Of a stretch of DNA of 7,166 nt, positions 1-6,011 are shown piece after piece. Source of the stretch: Kiritimatiellota bacterium (GTDB lineage Bacteria > Verrucomicrobiota > Lentisphaeria > Victivallales > JAADHT01); the NCBI GenBank assembly GCA_013151705.1, contig JAADHT010000151.1:1-7166 (forward strand), in the 5' to 3' direction. A program made the translations under genes and the position numbers. Position 1 is the first letter of the stretch, and each line of letters starts with the position of its first letter. The notes beneath the pieces were generated by a model. The model searched no databases. It was not told the DNA's origin and saw only the letters and a list, made by a program, of their open reading frames with translations.

Positions 1-2
1 GC

Positions 3-104
3 TTCGGCATTGAATTCTCGGCGAAAAAACGCGGCCTCACACTCGAAATAAGTGTCCACATGGCTGCGAGACCTTTTCGAACAGGGTCTAAGGACGAGCA
101 TTAG
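3..104 (+). CDS. 3' end of an unidentified gene cut by the window edge
   Basis: The third forward frame is open from the window edge to a TAG at 102-104, giving about 33 residues that start FGIEFSAKKRGLTLEIS and end GSKDEH. The codons look like the confident genes of the window, with frequent C or G at third positions and an alternating hydrophobic pattern that would suit a C-terminal beta strand. The first forward frame stops earlier, at 49-51. A terminator-like hairpin lies about 50 bases downstream, which fits a transcript ending here. Too little protein is present to name a family. It could also be chance open sequence. Confidence 0.4.
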   Translation, partial: FGIEFSAKKRGLTLEISVHMAARPFRTGSKDEH

Positions 105-154
105 TATGCCAGCACGACGACCTGATATTTTCGGAGTTTTTTGTTGTGTTTCTC

Positions 155-182
155 TGAAATCCCCGGTAGTCCGGGAATTTTA
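155..182 (+). terminator. Terminator-like hairpin, possibly bidirectional
   Basis: CCCGG (162-166) pairs perfectly with CCGGG (171-175) around a TAGT loop. The stem extends through AAAT (157-160) with ATTT (177-180) after one C/A mismatch. On the + strand the 3' arm runs into AATTTTA, giving a short U tract, so it could end the transcript of the gene stopping at 104. The minus-strand remnant that stops at 192-194 also runs into it, so it may serve both directions. The U tract is short, so efficiency is uncertain. Confidence 0.45.
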
Positions 183-183
183 G

Positions 184-565
184 GATATTGACTATTTGAA
201 GTCCTTGAGTCTGTCGCCGTGGGCTTTCACAATCGCATCGAAAACTCTTTTGCTCTCCCATCTCATATCCTCCGGCATTGGGGCTCTTTCCTGGGTCCGA
301 TTGGCACACTGCCGATTTACAGCGAAATATAGCTTTCCGATCTGTATTTGTCAATGCTTCATGAGCCAGTTGCAAAAGTCTGAGCGAACCGTGTCGCGAG
401 CGCATGAGGCGCGGACTTCGCTCGCCGCCGCGGGGAGCGAGTTGCCAAAGAGGAATTTTGATTGTACCCGCAACAAAAATCCAAGGTTGAATATTGGTCG
501 ATCCGTTGCCCCGCGCATTGCTTTCATCGTTCGATGAGGTATGTTCCATTTCCGACTTGGAATAA
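184..565. other. Gene-poor stretch of about 380 bases upstream of gph
   Basis: No confident gene lies here. Besides the minus-strand remnant at 192-350, it holds a GC-rich inverted repeat: TCGCTC (418-423) pairs with GAGCGA (435-440), with weaker pairing outward to 415 and 443 and an 11-base GC-rich loop. Long open frames cross the stretch on both strands, but their products lack recognisable domains and are rich in Arg, Ser and Cys, as expected of noncoding translation. I could not find a convincing sigma70 promoter for gph. AATAAT at 561-566 resembles a -10 box but has no matching -35 and sits almost on the ribosome site. Confidence 0.5.
192..350 (-). pseudogene. Possible minus-strand coding remnant or very small ORF
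   Basis: On the minus strand a frame is open from just below a TGA (353-351) to a TAG (194-192), about 52 codons. Its last part reads MPEDMRWESKRVF then DAIVKAHGDRLKDFK. It has gene-like codon choice, a charged helical C-terminus and a stop codon 10 bases before the terminator-like hairpin. No convincing start is present: the ATG codons give only 24 to 28 residues, and the nearby GGAGG is too close to the second ATG to act as a ribosome site. The simplest reading is the 3' end of a decayed gene, or a short ORF of unknown function. I do not recognise the protein, and chance open sequence remains possible. Confidence 0.27.
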
Positions 566-576
566 TTGGAGCGAAC

Positions 577-580
577 GGAG
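577..580 (+). promoter_or_regulatory. Ribosome binding site that sets the gph start
   Basis: GGAG lies 6 bases before the ATG at 587. This favours that ATG over the in-frame TTG at 566, which would add seven residues before the conserved first strand and would place this GGAG inside the coding region. Confidence 0.65.
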
Positions 581-586
581 TTTTTT

Positions 587-1228
587 ATGAACAGAATAGT
601 TATTTGCGATTTAGACGGAACTTTGATCGACTCGCGCGCGGATCTAGCGGCGGCGGTCAACAAGGTTCGGGCAGAGCATGGACTTGAGCCGATATCCGTC
701 GACACGGCCACGAGCTACGTCGGCGACGGGGTTCGCAAACTGGTGGAACGGGCGTTGTCTGAAGCCCCGGATGTGGATTTGGACGACGCGGTGGTTTCGA
801 TGCGCCGCCATTATTCCCGTGGGATGCTAGATGCCACGAGCGTCTATCCGACCGTGCTCGAGGGGCTGGCAATGTTGAGGGACGCGGGTTTCAAACTCTG
901 CGTCGCCACCAACAAACCGCGGGAGGCTTGCGAAAAGATAGTTGAAGCGCTTGGTTTGAGTCAGTGTTTCGACGTTGTTCTCGGCGGTTGCTCCGACTAT
1001 CCGCTAAAGCCGGATCCGGCGATGCTGATTCTCGCGATGGAGAAAACCGGGACGAACGCCGAGGATTCTTGGATAATCGGGGACAACCATACAGATCTGG
1101 CGTCCGGAAAGCGCGCCGGAATCAAACGTTGCTACGCCGAATACGGTTTCGGCTCGCTTGGCGAGGAGGCGTTCGATCTCAAGGTCGACTCCTTCGCGGA
1201 GTTCGCTGATTTTGCTTGTTCTCGTTGA
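587..1228 (+). CDS. gph: HAD-family hydrolase, phosphoglycolate phosphatase type
   Basis: The 213-residue protein is a haloacid dehalogenase superfamily phosphatase, subfamily IA. All four HAD motifs are visible: DLDGT at residues 8-12 (nucleophile Asp8, acid/base Asp10), Thr108 in CVATNK, Lys141 in KPDP, and the metal-binding GDNHTD at 165-170. A helical cap fills residues about 14-80. Length and motifs match Gph, which hydrolyses 2-phosphoglycolate formed during DNA repair and oxygen-related metabolism. The IA subfamily also includes pyrophosphatases (PpaX) and other sugar-phosphate phosphatases, so the substrate is inferred. The ATG at 587 is chosen because GGAG precedes it by 6 bases and the protein then starts directly at the first beta strand. 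The gene converges with trpF, with 4 bases between the stop codons, so no separate terminator fits between them. Confidence 0.88.
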   Translation: MNRIVICDLDGTLIDSRADLAAAVNKVRAEHGLEPISVDTATSYVGDGVRKLVERALSEAPDVDLDDAVVSMRRHYSRGMLDATSVYPTVLEGLAMLRDAGFKLCVATNKPREACEKIVEALGLSQCFDVVLGGCSDYPLKPDPAMLILAMEKTGTNAEDSWIIGDNHTDLASGKRAGIKRCYAEYGFGSLGEEAFDLKVDSFAEFADFACSR

Positions 1229-1232
1229 ATTC

Positions 1233-1913
1233 TCACGGGGCCAAGTCGCCTTCCGACGGGCCGCGTATGACACCTGTGATTTGAAGCATCAACGCATGGT
1301 CTTTGATTCCCGGGCTGGTTTCGACTCCACTGTTTATATCGACGCCGTAGGGCGAGACCTCTTCCAGAACGGCCGCGATGTTCGCGGGCGAGAGGCCTCC
1401 GGCCAGTATAACCGGTTTCGGCAGGACAGAGACCGCGAATCTCGCGAGTTCCAAGTTCATCACCTCTCCCGTTCCTCCTCGCATACCCTTTTTGAAAGCG
1501 TCGACGAGAAATTTATCCGCGGGAAAATCGAAGAAGGTTTCGACATTGCGCCGCGAGGTTGGTGAAAAGGCTTTCCAAATCTCGGGAGACTTTCCGGTGG
1601 TTGGAGATTTGAGGTTGGCGCATTCGCGCGCGAATCCCGCGGATTCGTCGCCGTGCAGTTGAATTGTGTCCAGACCGAATTGAAGGTAGGAGTCGATCTC
1701 ATCGATATCAGCGTTGACGAAGACTCCGACTTTTTTCAAGTCGGGGTTCGTCGTTAGTTTGTCGAGTATCGCCCGTACGGCATGCGGCGAAACGGCCCTC
1801 GGGCTTTTTCGATAGGCTACGAAGCCAACGGCGTCGGCTCCGTTGGCGGCCGCTAATTTCGCGTCCTCCAGACGAGTCAAACCACAAATTTTGATGAATT
1901 CCACTTTTTTCAT
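1233..1913 (-). CDS. trpF: Phosphoribosylanthranilate isomerase (TrpF)
   Basis: The 226-residue protein is a TIM barrel that converts N-(5'-phosphoribosyl)anthranilate to CdRP, the third step of tryptophan synthesis from chorismate. Visible signatures are KICGLT with catalytic Cys10, GFVAYRKSPRAVS (30-42), QLHGDE (85-90), the catalytic Asp138 in FLVDAF followed by GGTG (146-149), and the phosphate-binding AGGLSPANI and DINSGVE (192-198). Length is slightly above the usual 200-215, from an extra loop near residues 101-112 and a short tail. I prefer the ATG at 1913. A GTG at 1922 would add three residues (MPH), and neither start has a clear ribosome site. No other trp gene is in the window, so trpF stands alone here and is transcribed against its neighbours. 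Confidence 0.95.
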   Translation of the reverse strand: MKKVEFIKICGLTRLEDAKLAAANGADAVGFVAYRKSPRAVSPHAVRAILDKLTTNPDLKKVGVFVNADIDEIDSYLQFGLDTIQLHGDESAGFARECANLKSPTTGKSPEIWKAFSPTSRRNVETFFDFPADKFLVDAFKKGMRGGTGEVMNLELARFAVSVLPKPVILAGGLSPANIAAVLEEVSPYGVDINSGVETSPGIKDHALMLQITGVIRGPSEGDLAP

Positions 1914-1922
1914 ATGGGGCAC

Positions 1923-2067
1923 AATACAACCATCGTCCGTGATTTTCCACGTTCATCACGCAATTTAGCGAAAAAGATGGCTCGAGCGCGTTGAATTTTC
2001 GGATAGTTGAGTCAATTTAATTCGATTGCAATGGAATTTCGAAGAATGAGCAGAGGACGCGAGCGAT
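1923..2067. promoter_or_regulatory. Divergent intergenic region between trpF and the phosphatase gene
   Basis: This region lies between two divergent genes and must hold both promoters unless they sit inside the genes. It is more AT-rich than its flanks, notably at 1991-2040. TTGAAT (1991-1996) and TTGAGT (2007-2012) resemble -35 boxes on the + strand, but no good -10 follows at standard spacing. On the minus strand TTGACT (2015-2010) is similarly isolated. AGAGGA (2052-2057) is the ribosome site for the gene at 2068. I saw no strong palindrome or trp operator. Confidence 0.35.
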
Positions 2068-3507
2068 ATGCATATAGACCTATTCTGGATATTTCTAACG
2101 CTGTCCGTATATTTATTCCTGTTGATCTACAGCTATTTCCGCGGAAAACAGTGTTCTGGATTGAGTAAGACGCTTCTGGAGCTCAAGCATAAACACGCCG
2201 AAGTCTCGAATTTTCTGACAATTTTCTCCAAAAACCTTCAAACCGTCGAGGAGATCGACGATTCCATGAAATTGACGGCGCATTACGTCGCCGATTTGAT
2301 AGGAGCCCGTTCTCTATGCGTGTTCATCAAAGACGAGGAAGGTTTTCTGCGCGCTTCCGGAGTCGCGGGAGCTTTTCCTCCTTTGAACAAATCGTCTGAA
2401 CGCATCCTAACCAAACCGAGATATCTTCTGGAATCCTTGAAGAAAGAGAAAATATGCTTCGGCGACGGTTTCATCGGCAGAATCGCGCAAACCGGCGAGG
2501 CGGAGACGATAGACGACGCTTCGCAGCTTCCGATGTTCGCCAATTCGCCCATTCCCATCGAATCGATAATGGGTGTGCCGATGGTTCACGAGGGAAAAGT
2601 CATAGGCGTCATCTGCGCGGTGAACAACGCGCACGTCGCCACAGCTTTCACTCCGGAACAGTTCAACGCTTTGAAATTCATGTCGGCTCAAGTGGTGTTG
2701 GCGCAGAATATAATAAAAGTCTACGCGGACTTGAGCAAACAACAGCGCATTCAGCAGGAGCTCAATTTCGCCCGACAGCTGCAAGCTTCGCTCCTGCCCG
2801 AGGAACCGCCGCCTTGGGGGATTTTCGACATCAAAACATTCTCGAAACCGGCAAAAGAGGTCAGTGGCGACTTTTATGATTTCGTGGATATAGACGACGA
2901 CCGTTTATTGGTTGTCATCGCCGACGCTTGCGGGAAAGGTATTCCAGCTTGCATGCTTATGGCGATGACGAGGAGTTTCATCAGGGCTTCCGCCGAACGG
3001 TTTACCACCTTGCAGGCGATGATGGGGGAGCTCAACAACTATCTTTTCAGCGACAGTGGCGACGAGCGTTTCATAACGGTGTCGTGTTGTCTCTTGGATA
3101 AGAAAGAGCAGACTGTGGAATACGCGAGAGCCGGGCATACGGAATTGCTTGTCGGTAGGCGTGGACATCCCGTGCGCAAGATTTTTCCGGACGGCGCGGC
3201 CCTGGGATTGCTTCCAAACGAGATCGCCGGCGAGTTCGATCTTCTCAATTTCTCTTTTTTCGACGATATGACACTTTTGCTGTTTTCCGACGGGATAACC
3301 GAGGCTTTGAACGCGGCTGGCGAGGAGTTCGGCGTGGAACCGTTGATTGAGATATTTCAAAAAAGCGCGAATGACGGCAAGGGGCCGAAAGAGCTTATTG
3401 AATCTATTTTACTCGAAGTTCATGAATTCACGATGGGTACTTTGCAGGCGGATGACCAAACGATAGTCGTGATCTCTTCAAAACAACGCCGGTCGAAGGG
3501 GCGATAG
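2068..3507 (+). CDS. Membrane-anchored GAF-PP2C (RsbU/SpoIIE-type) serine phosphatase
   Basis: The 479-residue protein has three parts. Residues about 4-24 form a single hydrophobic membrane segment followed by YFRGK, so the rest is probably cytoplasmic. Residues about 45-215 look like a GAF sensor domain. A helical linker (about 221-246, with QQELNFARQLQASLLPEEPP) of the kind that couples sensors to RsbU phosphatases leads to a SpoIIE-type PP2C domain (about 250-472). Metal-site motifs are EVSGDFYDF with Asp268, ADACGKG with Asp286, FSDGITEA with Asp408 and DDQT with Asp463, so the enzyme looks active. The family dephosphorylates anti-anti-sigma (STAS) proteins in partner-switching pathways, but no STAS or RsbW-like kinase gene is in the window, so the target is unknown. 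AGAGGA at 2052-2057 supports the start. It probably leads a cluster with xseB and the propeller gene. Confidence 0.9.
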   Translation: MHIDLFWIFLTLSVYLFLLIYSYFRGKQCSGLSKTLLELKHKHAEVSNFLTIFSKNLQTVEEIDDSMKLTAHYVADLIGARSLCVFIKDEEGFLRASGVAGAFPPLNKSSERILTKPRYLLESLKKEKICFGDGFIGRIAQTGEAETIDDASQLPMFANSPIPIESIMGVPMVHEGKVIGVICAVNNAHVATAFTPEQFNALKFMSAQVVLAQNIIKVYADLSKQQRIQQELNFARQLQASLLPEEPPPWGIFDIKTFSKPAKEVSGDFYDFVDIDDDRLLVVIADACGKGIPACMLMAMTRSFIRASAERFTTLQAMMGELNNYLFSDSGDERFITVSCCLLDKKEQTVEYARAGHTELLVGRRGHPVRKIFPDGAALGLLPNEIAGEFDLLNFSFFDDMTLLLFSDGITEALNAAGEEFGVEPLIEIFQKSANDGKGPKELIESILLEVHEFTMGTLQADDQTIVVISSKQRRSKGR

Positions 3508-3535
3508 CAGCCGCGGCTGGATTCTCACGGATCCG
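3508..3535. repeat. Two GC-rich palindromes after the phosphatase stop codon
   Basis: A perfect 12-base palindrome, CAGCCGCGGCTG (3508-3519), starts at the first base after the TAG stop. A second, CGGATCCG, lies at 3528-3535. As RNA the first gives a small hairpin (four pairs, CGCG loop). There is no U tract, so it is not an intrinsic terminator. It could be an mRNA-stabilising hairpin, a protein-binding site or chance. Confidence 0.4.
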
Positions 3536-3563
3536 GAAATACTGAATACGGAGGTCGATATTT

Positions 3564-3890
3564 ATGGATGAGAATAGAAAACAAGAACTCGAGAAATTGC
3601 CTTTTGAAAAGGCGCTTGAATTGCTGGAAAACACCGTTTCCAAAATGGAAAGCGGACAGTTGCCGTTGGACGCGATGATGACATTCTACGAGGAAGGACG
3701 CGTCCTCTCGGAAATCTGTTCGGAGAAGCTCAAAGGAGTCGAGAGGAAAATCGAAATCTTGAGAAAGAAGGCGGACGGCTCCGCTGAATGGACTGATTTC
3801 GAGGATGACGGTTCGGCGTCGAGAAACGCGCCGATCCCCCCAACGGCTTCGAAGCCGGAGCCATCCGACGACGAGCCTTCGTTGTTTTGA
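3564..3890 (+). CDS. xseB: Exodeoxyribonuclease VII small subunit
   Basis: The 108-residue protein carries the XseB helical hairpin in its first 70 residues: LPFEKALELLENTVSKME, then SGQLPLDAMMTFYEEG, then a basic second helix ending RKIEILRKK. XseB binds in several copies to XseA to form exonuclease VII, which degrades single-stranded DNA in both directions in mismatch repair and recombination. The family is usually about 70-85 residues. This one adds a Ser-, Pro- and acid-rich tail of about 35 residues, probably disordered. GAGGT at 3551-3555 lies 8 bases before the ATG and fixes the start. xseA is not in the window, so the subunits are encoded apart or xseA lies elsewhere. The 56-base gap to the upstream gene suggests cotranscription. 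Confidence 0.92.
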   Translation: MDENRKQELEKLPFEKALELLENTVSKMESGQLPLDAMMTFYEEGRVLSEICSEKLKGVERKIEILRKKADGSAEWTDFEDDGSASRNAPIPPTASKPEPSDDEPSLF

Positions 3891-3894
3891 CTGT

Positions 3895-3914
3895 TATCGA
3901 GCGGCCGCTTGATA
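3895..3914. repeat. 20-base near-perfect palindrome between xseB and the propeller gene
   Basis: TATCGAGC (3895-3902) and GCTTGATA (3907-3914) are inverted around GGCC, with one G/T position that still pairs in RNA. It lies 4 bases after the xseB stop and 13 bases before the AAGGAG ribosome site of the next gene. As RNA it gives an 8-pair hairpin with a four-base loop and no U tract. It could be an operator, a processing or stabilising hairpin, or a weak attenuator that sets the propeller gene apart from xseB. Confidence 0.5.
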
Positions 3915-3941
3915 GCGCTTTACGGATAAGGAGATAACGGT

Positions 3942-5123
3942 ATGAACAAAGGAATCGTTGTTATCGCGTTATTCGCGGCTTTCGTTTCGACCGCCGCCGA
4001 CTGGCCTTCCTGGCGCGGCCCGAAGAGGAACGGCGTATCCACGGAAACCGGATTGAATCCAAAAGGAATAGGGAAAAAAGTTTGGAGCGGGAAAATCGGC
4101 AGTGGATATTCGTCTATCACCATAAAGGACGGAAATCTTTTCGCTTTGGGCAACGTCAAAGGAGAGGACGTGCTGTATTGCCTCGACGCGGCGACCGGCA
4201 ACGAAAACTGGCGCTATTCGTACGCCTGTCCATCGGGTGGAGGGTACAAGGGACCCAGGGCCACTCCAATCGTGGCCGACGGACGAGTATACACTTTCAG
4301 TCGAAACGGGCGACTCGGTTGCGTTGACGTCGAAACCGGAAAATCGCTTTGGTCAGTCACAGTCGGGAAATATGGCGCTGACAATCTCTCTTGGCAATTT
4401 TCCGGGTCTCCGTTGGTGTTCGATGGAAAAGTATTCGTAAACGCCGGTGAGAAAGGTATGGCGTTCAACGCCAAATCCGGGGCGAAAATATGGGCGAGTT
4501 CAGGAAAGGGTGGATACGCCACGCCTGTTTCCATCGTCTTCCGGAAGAAAAAATATGTGGCGATGTTCGGTTTCAACGCGTTGCGGATAGTCGAAGCGCG
4601 AAACGGGAAAGTGGCGGCATCTTGCTCCTGGCCCACGAAATACAACGTCAACGCCGCCGATCCGGTGGTTACGGCCAAAGGCTCGAAAATATTCATCACA
4701 TCCGGATACGGCAACGCCGGAGCTCTTTTCAAATTTAATGGACGCTCATTGAAGCAAATTTGGAAAAACAAGGCGATCAAAGGTCATTTATCAACACCTG
4801 TTCTGTTTGAAGGCAACCTCTACGCCGCCGACGGCAACACCGGCGGAGGCGCTTTGGTCTGCGTCTCTTTGGAGACGGGCCGCGAGCTATGGCGGGAGAA
4901 AAGTGTGAGATACGGCTCGCTGATAATCGCCGACGATAAAATTTTCTATTTGAGAGACCGTGGGATACTCATCGTCTGCAAGGCGTCGCCGAAGGGGTTC
5001 GCGAAACTCGCGGAGGCCAAGTTGTTCCATGGTCGTCAGAACTGGATCGTACCGGCTTTGGCGGACGGAAGGCTCTACTGCCGCGGCGCGAACGGCGAGC
5101 TGGTCTGCATGAATCTGAAATGA
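3942..5123 (+). CDS. Exported PQQ-like beta-propeller repeat protein
   Basis: The 393-residue protein starts with a signal peptide (MNKGIVVIALFAAFVSTAA, cleavage near residue 18-19), so it is exported. The mature protein begins DWPSWRGPKRNG, the opening typical of PQQ-like propellers in planctomycete and verrucomicrobial relatives. At least five blade signatures follow: LYCLDAATGNENW (78-90), LGCVDVETGKSLW (125-137), MAFNAKSGAKIW (173-184), KFNGRSLKQIW (264-274) and LVCVSLETGRELW (305-317), with a closing GELVCMN. BamB shares this fold, but there is no lipobox cysteine after the signal, so BamB is unlikely. Nothing shows that it binds PQQ or acts as a dehydrogenase, so a scaffold or binding role in the periplasm is equally possible. 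AAGGAG (3928-3933) lies 8 bases before the ATG. The 51-base gap after xseB suggests shared transcription, though the palindrome in that gap may modulate it. Confidence 0.88.
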   Translation: MNKGIVVIALFAAFVSTAADWPSWRGPKRNGVSTETGLNPKGIGKKVWSGKIGSGYSSITIKDGNLFALGNVKGEDVLYCLDAATGNENWRYSYACPSGGGYKGPRATPIVADGRVYTFSRNGRLGCVDVETGKSLWSVTVGKYGADNLSWQFSGSPLVFDGKVFVNAGEKGMAFNAKSGAKIWASSGKGGYATPVSIVFRKKKYVAMFGFNALRIVEARNGKVAASCSWPTKYNVNAADPVVTAKGSKIFITSGYGNAGALFKFNGRSLKQIWKNKAIKGHLSTPVLFEGNLYAADGNTGGGALVCVSLETGRELWREKSVRYGSLIIADDKIFYLRDRGILIVCKASPKGFAKLAEAKLFHGRQNWIVPALADGRLYCRGANGELVCMNLK

Positions 5124-5429
5124 TTCGCGTTTCTCTGCTAGTTGTTGTTCTAGTACTGTGTATACGTTAAAACTTCACTTTGACAAGAAGCATTTCGGGT
5201 TTCAGCCTCCGCCGTGGCGGTGTCGGATGTTTTAATTGTTGAGGACGCTGTTCCGTTGTTCGAGAATGAGGCGTTATGGGATTTGGGAACTCCGATAGGA
5301 AAGAGTGATGAAGAATACGGTCGCGCCAGATGTCCGACCAAAGGCGATATAAAACGCCTTAGGGACATGGTGGGCGCTATGGTATCTCCGGAACGGGTGG
5401 TCAATGGTAACGAAAAAAGGAGACGGGAT
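5124..5429. other. 306-base gap before the nitroreductase, with an open in-frame leader
   Basis: No independent gene is supported. The nitroreductase frame stays open upstream from 5184 to its ATG at 5430 (82 codons), with a GTG at 5214. That leader would read MAVSDVLIVEDAVPLFENE and onward, but it has no ribosome site and no recognisable domain. A perfect TTGACA (5180-5185) has no usable -10 at 16-19 bases. TTGTTC (5145-5150) with TAAAAC (5168-5173) at 17 bases is a weak promoter candidate. A 6-pair hairpin, AAGGCG/CGCCTT (5341-5346 and 5355-5360), lies in the middle. No terminator was found after the propeller gene. Confidence 0.4.
5417..5422 (+). promoter_or_regulatory. Ribosome binding site that sets the nitroreductase start
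   Basis: AAGGAG lies 7 bases before the ATG at 5430, and the protein from that ATG starts exactly where nitroreductases usually do. This outweighs the longer open frame with a GTG at 5214. Confidence 0.75.
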
Positions 5430-6011
5430 ATGGAATTCAACGATGTTTTGAGAAAACGCCGGACAATTCGTTTCTATGAGCGGAAAGACGTTGACAAAGC
5501 GTCTCTGCAAAAGCTTCTGGAAGCCGCGAGACTCGCGCCTTGCGGGGGGAACATGCAACGTCTGCGCTATATAGTCGTTTCAGAAGACCGGGAAAAAGTC
5601 AAATCTGTTTTCGAGCAGACGGCTTGGGGAGCGTTCGTCAAACCGCGTCGCTCTCCGAAATGGGGAGAAAACGCTCCTTTGGCGTTTATTCTGCTGACTT
5701 GCTCCAAAGAGAACGGCACAGTGGCGCATGCCGACGCGGGCGCGGCCGTTCAGAATATGCAGCTCGCCGCAACAGACTTGGGATTGGGATGCTGCTGGAT
5801 CGGATCCTTCAACCACGACAAGACCGCGGAGATCCTGGAACTTTCCGAAGACATGGTTCCTCTGTATTTGCTTGCGGTGGGGTGGCCGGCCGAGCGTTAT
5901 CCGGTATCCGAGGACGCCGTTGAAGGGGATTCCGTCAAGTACTATCTCGACGACGAAAACCGTCTGCATGTTCCAAAACTCACAGTGGATTCCCTGACGA
6001 AATGGATTTAA
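5430..6011 (+). CDS. Nitroreductase family FMN oxidoreductase
   Basis: The 193-residue protein begins MEFNDVLRKRRTIRFY, the phosphate-binding Arg segment typical of the family, followed by ARLAPCGGNMQ (33-43), where Ser or Pro is more usual around the FMN. The core helix reads DAGAAVQNMQLAATDLGLG (102-120) and is followed by CCWIGSF (121-127). The C-terminal VGWPAERYP (150-158) completes the fold. These enzymes are usually FMN-containing homodimers that reduce nitro compounds, quinones or flavins with NAD(P)H. Substrate cannot be read from sequence. The ATG at 5430 is preferred because of AAGGAG seven bases upstream and standard family length. Its last 10 bases overlap the GT9 gene, so the two are probably cotranscribed and translationally coupled, although no functional link is obvious. 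Confidence 0.9.
   Translation: MEFNDVLRKRRTIRFYERKDVDKASLQKLLEAARLAPCGGNMQRLRYIVVSEDREKVKSVFEQTAWGAFVKPRRSPKWGENAPLAFILLTCSKENGTVAHADAGAAVQNMQLAATDLGLGCCWIGSFNHDKTAEILELSEDMVPLYLLAVGWPAERYPVSEDAVEGDSVKYYLDDENRLHVPKLTVDSLTKWI

Noticed and set aside
196..537. Plus-strand open frame of 113 codons
   Set aside because: It starts with a TTG without a ribosome site, has no recognisable domain, and competes with the more coding-like minus-strand remnant at 192-350.
566..586. TTG at 566 as the start of gph
   Set aside because: The ATG at 587 has GGAG six bases upstream and places the first beta strand at the N-terminus, as in homologues.
88..711. Long minus-strand open frame across the gene-poor stretch and into gph
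   Set aside because: It overlaps the well-supported start of gph, and its product has no domain and an Arg/Ser/Cys-rich noncoding-like composition.
3895..3914. Palindrome as an intrinsic terminator for xseB
   Set aside because: The hairpin is followed by GCGCTTTACGG rather than a U tract, and the next gene's ribosome site lies only 13 bases further on.
3942..5123. Propeller protein as BamB of the outer-membrane assembly complex
   Set aside because: There is no lipobox cysteine after the signal peptide, the N-terminus is of the DWPSWRG type, and no BAM or der/engA neighbour is present.
5180..5185. Perfect TTGACA as a -35 box for the nitroreductase operon
   Set aside because: No sequence resembling TATAAT lies 16-19 bases downstream, so it is probably a chance match.
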